Positions 29,940 to 40,927 are shown, counted from the first letter of the stretch. The stretch: DNA of 64,000 nucleotides from Hymenobacter lapidarius (GCF_001816145.1 NZ_MDZB01000068.1:18602-82601); one strand, 5' to 3'. The notes: a model not told the origin generated them from the sequence alone. Numbers and translations are program-made.

Positions 29940-32891
29940 CTACTCGGCCTCGTCACCCTGCTCGGTCTCATCGGCATCGTCCGACGCATCGGGCAACTCG
30001 TAGTCGGGCACATACTGGCGGAGCAAGGTCGCAAAATGCAGCGGGGCGGGCAGGGCCGTCCAGCCCGGCGCGTGGGCGTGGCCAAAGCGCAGCGTTTCTA
30101 CCAGCTCAGCCAGTTGGGCCGGGTCGTAGCGCACCGCTTCGGCAGCGTTATCATTCTGAATCACCGTTATTTCTAGCCCGTTGGGGGTACCCCAACGCTT
30201 ACGGTGCAGCCGGATGGCCGTCCCACTTTCGGCCCGTAATTCGCGGTAGCAACTAGCTCCCCGTTTGCGGCTTGTATCCATGTCACTGCCAAATGACAGG
30301 TAGGTATGCAGTTGCGGGTGGGCAGTGTCTGTGAGATGCAGCAGTTGAGCCTCGCAGTGCCGTGCAGCGAAGCGGGCTTCTCCCGTTTCATCGAGCAGTC
30401 GGGTTTGTGGGGCTTCGCGCAACGCCTTGGGGGCCAGTTCGCCCCGCAGGCGTACCAGCGCCACGTTGGGCCAGTTGAGCTGGGTCTGCATCGCTGGGCC
30501 ACCCAGCTTCTCCCGGAATAGCACGTCGCTAGGGTCAAGGCGCTTGTCGCTCAGCCAGTCCCAGGCCCCCACCAGGGTACGCTGGTCGAAAAACGCCACC
30601 AATGCCGGGTGCTCGCGGGCTGCTTGGTCTATAATATCGTGCATAAAAAGCTGCGTGTACTGCTTGCGCTGCTGAGCCGCCGAGTCGAAGTTGTCCTTTT
30701 CCTGGAGGTAGCTGGCCCCGTTGGCCGTCAGGCGGTGAATGGCTTGCGGCAGTGCTTCCAACTGGGCGGGCTGGGGCCGGCCGTTACTAGTAAGCAGCAG
30801 TGCGGCCCTAGTAACGCCTGTCGACGGATTCAACTCAATAGCGTAGGGGATGAAGCTGGTAGCGTTCTGCCGCAGGCCGGTACGATTAGCCCGCACGACC
30901 CCGAATCCCAACAGCACAGGGGATGGGTTGGGGCCGGCTGCCACCAGGGTTTGGGGCAGCTTGGTGCGCAGCTCGGGCACGTAGCCGATGAACTTCCATG
31001 CCACGTCGCGCCAAGCATTCACCAGCCGCTGCTGAAACTCCATCCAATCTACCTCTTCGGCCGGTTTGGCCGGCAATGGGGGCAGCAAGTATTGCACTGG
31101 CAAGCCCAACTCGCGGTTGAGCGTAACGCGGGCTGCTCGTTTGTTCACCCGGTCATCAGGGAAGATTTTAGGGGCTTTGCCGGGGGCCGTTGGCGTGGGG
31201 TACTCGGCGGCGGCTACGATAAGCAGTCCGTCCAGGTAATCGCCCGCGGTGGCTGGTGTGCTGGCGTGGCCAGCCCGTTGACTAGCCGGCATAAGCTGCC
31301 GCACCGCTTGTATAAACGGTTGCCAGTGTTCGGCACGAGCGGCAGCGCGTTGCTCCGCTTTGGCATCCTTTTCGGCGAGTACAGCCCGAGGGCCGTGTAC
31401 GCCGTCAGGCAGGGCCAGCAGCGTGATGTCTACGGTGTCCGCTCCCAGCACCACCGTCAAAAATTCACGCACGTAGTTGGCGGCACGATGCTGCCCGCTT
31501 TGGTAGCCCAACACGAGTCGATAAACGCCGCCGTAATAAGTGGCCGTCGACGCCCGCATCCGATGCTGCCAGGCTTCGGCCTTGTTGCGATTCAGAAAGT
31601 CCTCTAACTGCTGGTCAGCGAGCGGTTTCTTTGCGTAGCCTTTTGACTTGGTGTGGTTGGGGTCGAAGAATCGCCACGCGCCATCGGCATCGGCCTGGCC
31701 CCGGCTGGGGGTAGGAACTTCAGTCACGGCCGTCCAAGGCGAAAACCCAACCGCTGCCAGTTGCTGCACCACGTTAGCGAAGCAGTCGGCCCGGTCTTGG
31801 TCGGGCAGACCAGCCTGCGCCGGAAAGCTCTCGCCTTGACCGTGGCGGTGGGTGATGACCACTTCGGCCTCCTCATAGCTGCCCGTGCCCGAGTCTCCGT
31901 CGCGGGCCAGCTCAGCGGCCGTCAGGCCGTGCTGGGGCAGGCCGTAGCGTCGCGCGATGGCCGCGTAGTCCGTCCCTAACCCAAGGTCCTTCTCCACGCT
32001 AAACCGCAGGGCCCGGTTCTCCCCCACCGGCAGCACGTAGCCACTCAGGGCCCGCTTAAAGTGCGCCCGTGGCTTTGTCGCCCACACCCGCTTTTCGGGC
32101 CTAATCTGCACTACCGGCAGCGGTCGGCCGGGGTAAGTTTCCACACTTATTGTCAGCCCCAGGCTGAAGCATTCCACCCGCTTGGCCCCGGCCGCCAAGC
32201 GAATGGGACCCGTAAACAGCCGCGCCGTATTGGCAGTGAGCGACGCGCTAGATTCCTGCCGTAGCGGGCCAGCCCCTGGAAACAGCTCGCGTCCGGCCAG
32301 CAATCCGGCCACATAGTCGGCTAAGTCGGCAAACTGAGTCGAGTTTTCGCGCGGCCACGCCGCGAAGGTTTGCGGGTGGTGCTCCCAGGCAAAAACGCGG
32401 GCAGGGTGCGCTACGGCCGTGAGGGCCTGGCCCAGCTCGGCCAGGCGCTGCAGCTCCTGGCAGACGGTGTCACTGGCCCCGCCCATGGGGCGCACCGTGT
32501 CGCGCACCCATACCTGCACAGCCGCATTGGCGGCGGCCGCGGCGGCTGCGGCAGTTGTGGTAGTAAAAAGCAGTGGCAGCGTGGGCTGATACTGTACCGA
32601 GCCACCTGAGCCAAGCCGCCGGTCGAGGCGTCGCACCTGCGCGTCGTTCACTTGCAACCGCAGGCGCAGGTCGCGCAGCGGCAGGCGAGCTTCGCCGTGG
32701 CGGGCTATGCCATCGCGCAGCAGCAGCAACTGCGCCCGGCCTTCGCGGGTCCATTCCACGCGGGTGGCGTGGTACACGGGGGCCTGGGCATCGAGCGCCG
32801 ACGCCCCAGGAAAAGTAAGCGCCAGCAGATAGGGCGAGCGCACGGTGGGCTTGCCTCCGCGAGCGGGGGGAGTAGCAAATTGGGTTGGCAT
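29940..32891 (-). CDS. pPIWI-RE protein (divergent prokaryotic PIWI/Argonaute-like module)
   Basis: 983 residues. The N-terminal domain (SPYLLALTFPGASALDAQAP) corresponds to the family's X region, followed by a MID-like middle and a C-terminal RNase H-fold PIWI domain with VALVRLRGELAPKAL, HTYLSFGSDMDTSRKRGA and GTPNGLEITVIQ. The assignment rests on these segments together with the two neighbours, because pPIWI-RE genes are known to travel with a DinG-type helicase and an REase-fold protein. The family is predicted to bind a guide strand and keeps conserved Arg and Glu residues instead of the usual Argonaute catalytic tetrad. It starts 27 bases after the helicase stop and is the last gene before the terminator. 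Confidence 0.85.
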   Translation of the reverse strand: MPTQFATPPARGGKPTVRSPYLLALTFPGASALDAQAPVYHATRVEWTREGRAQLLLLRDGIARHGEARLPLRDLRLRLQVNDAQVRRLDRRLGSGGSVQYQPTLPLLFTTTTAAAAAAAANAAVQVWVRDTVRPMGGASDTVCQELQRLAELGQALTAVAHPARVFAWEHHPQTFAAWPRENSTQFADLADYVAGLLAGRELFPGAGPLRQESSASLTANTARLFTGPIRLAAGAKRVECFSLGLTISVETYPGRPLPVVQIRPEKRVWATKPRAHFKRALSGYVLPVGENRALRFSVEKDLGLGTDYAAIARRYGLPQHGLTAAELARDGDSGTGSYEEAEVVITHRHGQGESFPAQAGLPDQDRADCFANVVQQLAAVGFSPWTAVTEVPTPSRGQADADGAWRFFDPNHTKSKGYAKKPLADQQLEDFLNRNKAEAWQHRMRASTATYYGGVYRLVLGYQSGQHRAANYVREFLTVVLGADTVDITLLALPDGVHGPRAVLAEKDAKAEQRAAARAEHWQPFIQAVRQLMPASQRAGHASTPATAGDYLDGLLIVAAAEYPTPTAPGKAPKIFPDDRVNKRAARVTLNRELGLPVQYLLPPLPAKPAEEVDWMEFQQRLVNAWRDVAWKFIGYVPELRTKLPQTLVAAGPNPSPVLLGFGVVRANRTGLRQNATSFIPYAIELNPSTGVTRAALLLTSNGRPQPAQLEALPQAIHRLTANGASYLQEKDNFDSAAQQRKQYTQLFMHDIIDQAAREHPALVAFFDQRTLVGAWDWLSDKRLDPSDVLFREKLGGPAMQTQLNWPNVALVRLRGELAPKALREAPQTRLLDETGEARFAARHCEAQLLHLTDTAHPQLHTYLSFGSDMDTSRKRGASCYRELRAESGTAIRLHRKRWGTPNGLEITVIQNDNAAEAVRYDPAQLAELVETLRFGHAHAPGWTALPAPLHFATLLRQYVPDYELPDASDDADETEQGDEAE

Positions 32892-32918
32892 GGTGAAAAA
32901 GAGGATGAAGGTGAATAA

Positions 32919-35900
32919 TCAGTCCAAATCGCCCTGGTCTTCCAGGAAGAAATAAGTCGAGTTGTCCGAATCGCCTGCGTCAGTTTCGGGCGGGCCGCAG
33001 AGCAGGCCATCCAGGTGCTCGAAGGCCTCGGCAAAGGGGGCGTATAGCGCGTGCAGAATCTGGCGAGCTAGTGGGTCAGGAGTTTGCATGTATTCGCGCA
33101 GCAACTCGCGCATGGTTACCAGCACGCTGCTGCCGGCCGTATCGGGCTGGCCCTTGGCACTGTTGGGAGCCCAGGCCGCATCCACGAAGTAGATGTCGGC
33201 GGGCCGGCTGCCTCGGATGGCCCGCCCAATGGTCTGAAGCACCGGAATGAGAAGGTTGGCAGCGAAGGCCTTGCGGTAAGCGGCTGGCAACCGACTCGCC
33301 TGCATGGGCTGAGAAAGCAGTTGCATGGTATCTTGAAACAGGTCGCGGCGGTGCTGCGCATAGGCGGTGGCCACGTCAGCCAGCGGCTGCCCTTCAAAGC
33401 GCAGCGCATCAAACTGCTGGGTTTGTTCGGCTACTCGCGAGAGCATCAAAGTAAGGTCGTTGAGCACCGGGTGCGGCCGGGTCAGGAAGTACACGCTGCC
33501 CAAGGCAGCGGTGCCACTATCGGCATCCTGTGGGTCGGTTGGGTGAAAGACGATGTTGATGCCCCTCCCCAGCGCGGGTAGCGGAAATACAACTACCAGT
33601 ACATCTTCCTCGTGGCCCAGCGCTTCTACCTGGCCGCGCAATACGCACAGCTGGCGCAGCTCGGCCTCCTCGGGCCAGTGGCGCACCACGCCTCGCGTTT
33701 GCTTGCTCAATGGTGAATTAGCCCGGCGCAGCTCGCGCAGTACTTCCAGCACCTGCTCGTAGGAATTCACCACTAAAGCGCATTTGCGCAAGCGGCGGCC
33801 AGGGGCTGGGGTTCGCCGGGCCTCAGTGGCTTTTTCCAGCAGTGAAAATCGGTCGGGTGCGGGCCGGATGGCCAGTTGGCGCACCATCGCCCGCAGGTTG
33901 GGCAACTGGTTGCGCCCGGCCCCGCTGAATGTCAGGGCCGGCGGGGTATCCTGCCCCGCGCTTACCTGCCCTGGTGCCTGCAGCGGCAGGCAGCGCAGCC
34001 GTAGCTGCACCTGTTGCTGCTGCCGGGGCAGCAGCACGTAGCTTGGCGGCACGGCCACATGATAGGCCGGACTGGCAGGTAACCATGACGTAGCCGACGC
34101 CAGCAGCACGTTAGCCCGCGCCGTTGTTTGGTTGGCCAGACCCTCCTGCAACCGGTGTAGCAGCAAACGCGGAGCGCTGTTGAGGATGAGGTAGTCCAGC
34201 ACAATGCCGTTGTCGTCAGGCAAGCGGCCGAAACGCACGCTGCTGAATATGCCCAGCAGGCTCTGCGGCACGGCCAGCTGCAGGGCGGCGCTGGCTTCGT
34301 GGCGACTGGCCTCCGGGGGCAGTAGCCCCGCGAATACTAGAGGACGCGTAATGCCACTAAGCTGCTGGTAAGTAGCTACCGTAAAGCCTACGGCCACCAG
34401 CACCCGCGCTAGTGAATCTAGCTCGGCGGCCGGGGCCGGGGCTACCAGCCGGGCAAAACAAGCCGTTAGCTGGGTCAGCTCGTCGGTGAGGTAAATATTC
34501 GTCGGGAAAGCGTGCAGATAATCGGCAAACGCCTGCCGCAGCTCCAGCCACGCGCTTTGGGTGTCAGCTACTGATTCAAAGGGCAGGTCGGTGGCCAGCT
34601 CGGCAGCCCGTAGCCAGCCGGTAGCTGACTCGTTGTAAAACGCCGCATAGAGCGCACTGTCCCAAAAGGCATAACGAGCACTTCGCCCGGCGCTGTTCAC
34701 TCGCTCGGGTGTCCGCCTCAAGGCCAAACGCACCAGGTAGTTTGTCGTCAGCGGCCGGTTTTCTAATAGTTCAAACAGCGCAGCAGCTTGGTCGTCGTGT
34801 CGGCCACGCTCAGTACCGACCGGCGGCAATAGCCGTCCCACCTCGTCATAAAAGCGCAGCAAATGCCGCTCAAACAGATTACTAATTGATTGGTAGGGCA
34901 TGAGTTGGCGGCTGTCACGCAGCGACCGGCGACCGGTCAGCACCTGCCCAGTTACAGCTTGACTGCGAACGTGCTCGCTGTTATCAGTGCCGCTCAGATG
35001 CAGGCGGTGAGAGCCTACCTCGTCCAGCGACTTCTGAGCCTCGTCGACCTCATCGAATACCACCAAGTCAAAGGTTTGTCCGATTAGCTCGAAATAAGTC
35101 AGCTTCTCGGCGCAGGCATGAGCGGGCACCTGAGTATCGGCGCTGCGCACGTGCCCCAACCATACCTGTGCTGTAACCAACTCGCGCTGATTACGCACCC
35201 GTCCGCAATTGCTCCAAAGCGGACAAAGGTGGGGCGTTTGCATATCACCCGCTTCAAATAACCGCTCGCAGGGGGCAGCAGTGCTGGGCCAGGCAGGCCA
35301 AGCAGTATCCTCATCGATAGCAAAGGCGGGCAGCGGGCAGGTCTGAGCTAGCAATTCGGCTCCGGGCCGGGTGCGGGCAAAACCCCGGTCCCGGTTATCT
35401 GCCCCGATTAATTCAGCCAAGCGGTTGGCATGGCGCTGGTGGGTTTCGGAAGAGCGCCCCATCAACAACGCTGCCGATACTTCATAACGCAGCAGTTTCT
35501 CGAGGTACTCACGGGCCGTTTCGATACTCGTAAAGAAGACGGCTACCCGCTTATCCTCGCGAGCCAAGTGAGCGCACAACAGGGTAATGAGCGTAGTTTT
35601 ACCAGCCCCCGGCAACCCGATGAGATGGTGCAAGCCACTCAGGTCCAATGTATCAGTATCTACGAGGCCGCCAGGTTCGCAAGCTTGCAGGCGGATAACA
35701 TTCTGAAGCCTACTCAGCCAGCGCTCGCGAGGCCAGGTAGCTGCGGGGGCCGCGTCCAACTCATCGAGGATGCGAGCGGTAGCCTCCAGTCCAGCTATTG
35801 TTACGCGCAAGTTTTGAGCGGGCTGGCGCATCAGGTCGTATTGCGGCGGGGCGGCAAGGGGCAGGCGTGGCAGTCGCAAACGGATTGGTGGCGCCTCGGT

Positions 35901-36368
35901 CCCCGAGCCGGGGCGAGCTACTAGGTCGGGACCGGTAGCGTTAGTCAGGCCGTGCAGTGGACGAGTAGCCGGGGCTTGCAGTGTAGCCCAGGCTTGCACC
36001 ACACGGGCCTGCTGTCCTTCTACCAATTCAAAAGCCAGCGTGTCGGCATCAATCCGAAAGCAGGGATCGTAGCCCAGGTCTTCTGCGTGCTGAGCGAGGG
36101 CAAAGGCTGCCCGTTGCACAGCCCGGCGGGTCGCGAGGCCACCTACAAGCTCCCGTGCCCGGCGCACAGCCCCAGCATGGGCAACCACAGCAGCACTAGT
36201 CAGGGGCGCGTGTGCTCCGCTGAGCAATAGCGGCAGGTGCGCCAGAGTAGCTTCACCTAACAGCATAGCCAAGGCACAGCCCCACTGAATGCGCTGGTGA
36301 CCAGGCCACAAACTAGGCTGCGGCGAGACGCCTTCAATAGCGGCAGCAGTGAAAAGCAGTTCAGGCAC
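32919..36368 (-). CDS. DinG-type superfamily 2 helicase of the pPIWI-RE module
   Basis: 1,149 residues. The N-terminal ~220 residues match the module's Z region by position. Walker A GLPGAGKTTLI is near residue 250. A cluster of cysteines around 365-420 (CERLF, CPLWSNC, HACAEK) fits the iron-sulphur domain of DinG/XPD helicases. The motif II reads DLVVFDEVDEAQ, so the box is DEVD rather than DEAH. Motif VI QTIGRAIRG lies near 1,045. It should unwind DNA or R-loops 5'-3' for the PIWI and REase partners. GTG 36368 overlaps the end of the REase gene by 8 bases, so the two are translationally coupled. Confidence 0.85.
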   Translation of the reverse strand: MPELLFTAAAIEGVSPQPSLWPGHQRIQWGCALAMLLGEATLAHLPLLLSGAHAPLTSAAVVAHAGAVRRARELVGGLATRRAVQRAAFALAQHAEDLGYDPCFRIDADTLAFELVEGQQARVVQAWATLQAPATRPLHGLTNATGPDLVARPGSGTEAPPIRLRLPRLPLAAPPQYDLMRQPAQNLRVTIAGLEATARILDELDAAPAATWPRERWLSRLQNVIRLQACEPGGLVDTDTLDLSGLHHLIGLPGAGKTTLITLLCAHLAREDKRVAVFFTSIETAREYLEKLLRYEVSAALLMGRSSETHQRHANRLAELIGADNRDRGFARTRPGAELLAQTCPLPAFAIDEDTAWPAWPSTAAPCERLFEAGDMQTPHLCPLWSNCGRVRNQRELVTAQVWLGHVRSADTQVPAHACAEKLTYFELIGQTFDLVVFDEVDEAQKSLDEVGSHRLHLSGTDNSEHVRSQAVTGQVLTGRRSLRDSRQLMPYQSISNLFERHLLRFYDEVGRLLPPVGTERGRHDDQAAALFELLENRPLTTNYLVRLALRRTPERVNSAGRSARYAFWDSALYAAFYNESATGWLRAAELATDLPFESVADTQSAWLELRQAFADYLHAFPTNIYLTDELTQLTACFARLVAPAPAAELDSLARVLVAVGFTVATYQQLSGITRPLVFAGLLPPEASRHEASAALQLAVPQSLLGIFSSVRFGRLPDDNGIVLDYLILNSAPRLLLHRLQEGLANQTTARANVLLASATSWLPASPAYHVAVPPSYVLLPRQQQQVQLRLRCLPLQAPGQVSAGQDTPPALTFSGAGRNQLPNLRAMVRQLAIRPAPDRFSLLEKATEARRTPAPGRRLRKCALVVNSYEQVLEVLRELRRANSPLSKQTRGVVRHWPEEAELRQLCVLRGQVEALGHEEDVLVVVFPLPALGRGINIVFHPTDPQDADSGTAALGSVYFLTRPHPVLNDLTLMLSRVAEQTQQFDALRFEGQPLADVATAYAQHRRDLFQDTMQLLSQPMQASRLPAAYRKAFAANLLIPVLQTIGRAIRGSRPADIYFVDAAWAPNSAKGQPDTAGSSVLVTMRELLREYMQTPDPLARQILHALYAPFAEAFEHLDGLLCGPPETDAGDSDNSTYFFLEDQGDLD

Positions 36369-37560
36369 GGGCGTAGCGCTTTAGTAGTGTAATGGTTTGC
36401 TTGATGCTGAGCACTCGAAGCAGCGCCCGCACATCGGGACGCAGGGCCTGGCGCAACCGGCGTAGGTACCCGGGGGTATCGGCTCGGCGGGTGGCAATTG
36501 CCAGCACGCGTTGGCCGGCCGGATAATAAGTCAGCCCGCCGATGCTGACGTTGAGCAAGGCCGCCAACCGCAGTGGGTCGCGATGGTCTTTCACGTCAAT
36601 GCCCCACTCCTCGCCTACGGCAACGTCGCAGCGGTCCTGGTGAGGATAAAGCAGCACCTGCCCGGCTGCGAAGAGCGGTTGCAGTGCACGGTAGAGATAC
36701 AGCTCTTCTTGGGCGGGGTCAACCCAAAATTTCAGCAGAGCAGGCCGGGCAATGAGTGCCAAATCCAAAGGCACTGGGGTACCGGCACGGGGCAATGGGT
36801 GCAGGTAGCGGCACGAAACCAGCGTGCACTCGCCGGCCAGACTTAACCGGGCGTTGCAGTGGGCGCAGCGGGGTACCAAGCGCGGGCTGCCGGACTCCGC
36901 CTCCGCGGCATGGGCCGGCTCGTAAGCAACCTCCAGCAGCCGAGCTAGCGCATCGCCCAGCCACTGGCTTCGCCGCAACTCCTTATGCTCGGCCCGTGTG
37001 GCCATCGGATGCTCAGCGATGAACTGCCGCACCAATGTGTAAGCGCGGTCCTGCGCTAGCCCGTCCGGCAACTCGGCCAACCCGTCGCGCAAGTCAGCAT
37101 ACAATTGGTTTTCTACCAGGTCGGCCATGCCGCCGAAAGAGGCAGCGGCTAACATCTCGCACTCGGTAGTAGGCACCCGATAGTCAGGGTCGATAAGCAC
37201 AAGCTCTATTTCAGGCGCATAGGTGCGTACCGCCGTGGGCGCCCACGCCGCAAGTGGGCGTTGGCAGTTGGTTAGCAGCAAATGCACGCTACTGAACGTG
37301 TCGGCCTCGCCAGCTTCAAGTGCCAGCCTTGCCAGATGCGCCTGGGCCTGGCGCAGCGCCAGCGGCACATCCTCACCGACTTCGGGACGCACTACCCCCA
37401 CCACTGCGGCCTCTCGGCTGCTGCGCCGAAACTGCTCCAAAACCCCTTTGGCGAGCAGCCGCAACGCTAGTGCCACCCGTGCGGCCACATCGTCGGGGTC
37501 AGCCAGCAGAGTGGGGCCCGGCGGTGAGGTGGCATGAGAAGAGGTTGAGCGAGCTGGCAT
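36361..37560 (-). CDS. REase-fold nuclease of the pPIWI-RE module
   Basis: 399 residues from MPARSTSSHATSPPG. The first ~220 residues are helical (the module's Y region). A zinc-ribbon-like pair CAHC and a later CTLVSC lie near 230-250. The C-terminal nuclease core shows DRCDVAVGEEWGIDVKDH, i.e. Asp ... Asp-x-Lys of a PD-(D/E)XK enzyme, followed by VLAIATRRADTPGY. Catalytic residues therefore look intact. In the known three-gene module this protein is predicted to cut the invading DNA. An upstream in-frame extension to 37635 exists; I chose the internal Met because the extension is rich in Ser/Phe and unlike the family. Confidence 0.82.
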   Translation of the reverse strand: MPARSTSSHATSPPGPTLLADPDDVAARVALALRLLAKGVLEQFRRSSREAAVVGVVRPEVGEDVPLALRQAQAHLARLALEAGEADTFSSVHLLLTNCQRPLAAWAPTAVRTYAPEIELVLIDPDYRVPTTECEMLAAASFGGMADLVENQLYADLRDGLAELPDGLAQDRAYTLVRQFIAEHPMATRAEHKELRRSQWLGDALARLLEVAYEPAHAAEAESGSPRLVPRCAHCNARLSLAGECTLVSCRYLHPLPRAGTPVPLDLALIARPALLKFWVDPAQEELYLYRALQPLFAAGQVLLYPHQDRCDVAVGEEWGIDVKDHRDPLRLAALLNVSIGGLTYYPAGQRVLAIATRRADTPGYLRRLRQALRPDVRALLRVLSIKQTITLLKRYARA

Positions 37561-37670
37561 AAATAAAAAAGAGGAAGGAATGAAGCTAAACATCATGCAG
37601 CCGGGCAACAAACGCCCGCTTGAGAAACAAGGCATTTGTCAATCAATTAACTGCGATTCAATAACTTGAA

Positions 37671-40600
37671 CTAATTACCAACACGCAGCCGGCACCACGT
37701 GCACTCGCCGCAGCCAGGGCCAAACTCATGGCGGCGGATAGCCGCATCTACGGCGCGGATTTGGGCCACTACAGTGGCTTCATCAGCAGGAGAAGCTACT
37801 ATTTTGCGACGCACGAAGCGGGGCGGCTTGCCAGCCTCGCGCACGGCCCGCAGGTAGTCGAAGCTGACCGAGGCGACCTCGTAGCGGTAGTCGGGGTCGT
37901 GGGCCAGCAACAGGCGGTAGAAAACGCCTTGCCGCCAGTAGTCGCCCCCCCGGAGGGCCGGGTTGGCCTGCCATTCGGCTAGGGTAGCTGTAGCGGCACC
38001 AGAGAGGGCCGGGCGAGCTTTTCGCTGGCGGTGGCCGGGCTGCCGGTTTTATAGTCGAGCACGTCGCAGGTACGGCCATCGTCGTGCAGGTCGAGGCGGT
38101 CAAGCATCCCCACCAGGCGCGGGCCACCGGGCAGCTCGGCCCGCACCCGGTACTCGACCACGGCCGTGGGGCGGGTGCAGGCCTGCGCCTGCGCCCACCA
38201 GTCGCGCAGCAACTCGGGGCCCGCGTGGGCCAGGCGCTGATACACCCGCCCAGGCAGTTCAAAGCGGGCGCGGCTGAAGTGCCGCCGAAACAGCTCTACC
38301 AGTTCCTCGGCCGGGCCGAAAGCCGCGGCCGGCTGCTGGGCCTGCCGAAAAAATTCTTCCAGCGCCAGGTGTATGGCCGAGCCGAACAGCAGCTCCTCGT
38401 TGTGTGCCGTGGGCACCCGCAGAATCTGCTCGTAGTAGCAGGCCAGCGGGCAAGCCAGGTAGGAATTGAGCACAGTGGCACTGAGGCGAAAATCCAGCAG
38501 CAGCTCATCCAGCAGCACCGAGTCGGGCACGGGGGCCGGCGGGGGCGGCGGGGCCAGCTGGGTGCGACGGGCAGTGTCCAGTACCGAAGGGCTTACCACT
38601 ACGTCGGCTGCCACCAGTCCATCCTGCTCCAACTCGGCCACGAATTCGCATGGCACCAGTTCCTTGCCCGCCTCGTCGTGGGCGGCCCAGCAGACGGTTA
38701 GCTGCACTTGCGCCCTAGTCAGGGCCACGAAAAACAGGCGGCGGGCTTCTTCGCAGTCGGCTGCGTCGCCGGTGGCTGGTGCCAATACGGGAGGCAGGCG
38801 GAAGCCCCGGTCAGCGGCTTTGCGCCGCCAAGCGGTTTGCTGGCAGCCCAGTACCCACACGTGCTCCCATTCCAGGCCCTTGGCACTGTGGGCTGTGAGT
38901 AGCTCCAGGGCAGCGCTGACTTCGCCGCCTTGCTCAAGGGGCAGGCCTTCTCGGGTAGCCGCCAGCACTTCCCAAGTATGCAGCAAATCGCTCACGCCCG
39001 CCTCTGCCTGCCGGCGGGCCTCGGCACGGCCCCAGTGCAGCAGCGCACGCGCTTCGGCTAGTACTTGCCCAGGCTGAGCCGCTTGCGCCAGCTGCGCCGG
39101 TAGCAGGGTCTCCAACACGATATGCTCCAGCAGCGTAGGTAGTGGCAGAGTCGCTGCGGCCTGCACCCAGCCATCTACCAGCGCCAGGACACAGATCAGG
39201 GCCTGCCGTCCCTCGGTGGACAGCGCCGGCTGCTCGGGTGGGGTCGGCCCAAAGTCATCGAGGGCAACCCCGGCCCAGGCGCGCCAGGCCAGTACCGGCT
39301 GGCCTGCGGCATGCATCTGCCGACGGTGGGACTGGTGCCCCAGGGCCAGGCGAAGCAAGTCGGCGGGCGGCACGGCCAAGGCGGCAAGGTGCAACAGTTC
39401 AAACAGGGCCGCATCGGCCGCCAGCTGGTCATCGGGCCGCAGGGAGGCGTCCACATAGCGCAACACACGGTGCAGGGCGGTCGCCAGCGGCTCGGCCAGC
39501 ACATCCACGGTCCGGCGGCGCTGGAAAGGTACCCCAGCGGCCCGCAGCAGTTGGGCCAATTGGTCCATCTGGTCGTGATTACGGGTAATAACGCCCACCC
39601 GGCCCATCGGCCACTGCCCGCCGTGGTGCAGGGCAGCCAACTGCGCCGCCACATCGGCCGCTTCGTGCAGTGGGGTGGCGTAGCGGCAAAGCCGTGGCAG
39701 CTCGGGCGAAGCCGCAAACCGCGCATGACGGGCCAGCAGCTGCTTGTTCAGGCCAGGCAGTTGCCCCACCAGCCGTTCTTGGTTGCGAACAATTAACGAC
39801 TCAGCAGTGGCCAGTACTGGGGCTGAGGAACGGTAATTTTCTTCCAGCACTACGGTGGCAGCCTGGGGGTAGCGGCGCGTGAACTCGAACACGTTGGCCA
39901 CGCTGGCTCCCTGGAAACGAAAAATGCTCTGGTCGTCATCGCCCACTACCAGCAAGCTGGGGTTGCTCCAATAGTCAGCCAGCAGGTAGAGCAAGCGGCT
40001 CTGTGCCCCATTGGTATCCTGGTACTCATCTACTAGAAAATGCTGGAAACGCTCCTGGTAGCTCAGGCGCAGCCCCTGGTTTTCTTCGAGCAAGTGGGTG
40101 GCCCAGGCCAGCATATCGCCGTAGTCAAACCGCCGGCGGGCGGCCAGACCAGCTTGGTACGCTTCAAACAAACCCACTGCCGCTACCGACCGCTCAATGT
40201 GTGCTTCCTCTTCGGCTAGCTTGTGCGGAATGACGTCGCCTGGCCGCATGCCCTGGGCACGCATGGCGGGGGGCGGATTTTTATATAGGTAGGCCGCGTC
40301 ACTGGGCAATTCCAGACGGTATTCCTCCAACGCCAGGAGCAGTTCGGCGGGTGCCCAGCCTTCGCGCTTCATGGTCTGAAACAGCTGTTTGAGGTGACGC
40401 AGGTCGTAATAGGCATCGCCCACGTCGCGGCGCAGCTGGTGACCGGCTGGCAGCCCGTCGAGCACTTCCCGCAGCACTTCGTCGGTTTCCAGGTCGGTAG
40501 CTGGTTCCAAGTCGTGCCGGCCCAATACGCCCCCATTTTCCTGGATAATGAGTTGGCCCAGGCTATGGAAAGTATGAATGGCCACGCGGTGCGCTTCCGG

Positions 40601-40870
40601 GCCGACGAATCCGAGCAGGCGATGACGCATATTGCGGGCCGCTGCGTCGGTATATGTCAAGCACAGGATTTCCTGGGGGCGCACGTCGGGCTGCGTCAGC
40701 AGGAAAGCTACCCGGGCGGCCAGCAGCTGCGTTTTGCCAGTGCCAGGGCCGGCTACCACCAAAAGGGGCCCATCGGGGTGGGTTACCGCCTGGCGTTGGC
40801 GCTGGTTGAGGCCAGCCAGCTTCGATAATAAAGCAGCTGGCAGTACGGGTAACTCGGCAATGATTGGCAT
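37671..40870 (-). CDS. UvrD-type helicase with RecB-like nuclease tail, frameshifted near the C-terminus
   Basis: Helicase core complete: LNQRQRQAVTH, Walker A GPGTGKTQLL, DEYQDTNGAQ, GDDDQSIFRFQGA, ENYRSS, AHSAKGLEWEHVWVLG and FFVALTRAQVQL. The C-terminal RecB-family nuclease has GMLDRLDLHDD and DVLDYKTG in the main frame, which then ends at 37979. One base later in register, the open frame continues with WRQGVFYRLLL (the QxxxY motif) and ends CGECTWCRLRVGN, a cysteine cluster. The slip lies at CGGCCC, 38006-38012. Restored, the protein has ~1,065 residues. It is either a true split, a -1 slip or an indel like those in murB and gapA. Located between the CARF regulator and the REase gene, it probably belongs to the same operon. 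Confidence 0.8.
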
Positions 40871-40910
40871 AAGCGGGAAGCAGAAAAGGTCGCAACGTGG
40901 TTGAGCAGCG

Positions 40911-40927
40911 GGCCTGGGTACTGCCCT
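40911..40927 (-). promoter_or_regulatory. Weak sigma-54-like -24/-12 candidate upstream of the UvrD gene
   Basis: On the minus strand GGGCAG and GGCC place GG and GC exactly 10 bases apart, as sigma-54 requires, about 40 bases before the start codon. The match to TGGCAC...TTGC is partial and the region is GC-rich, so this may be chance. Confidence 0.2.
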
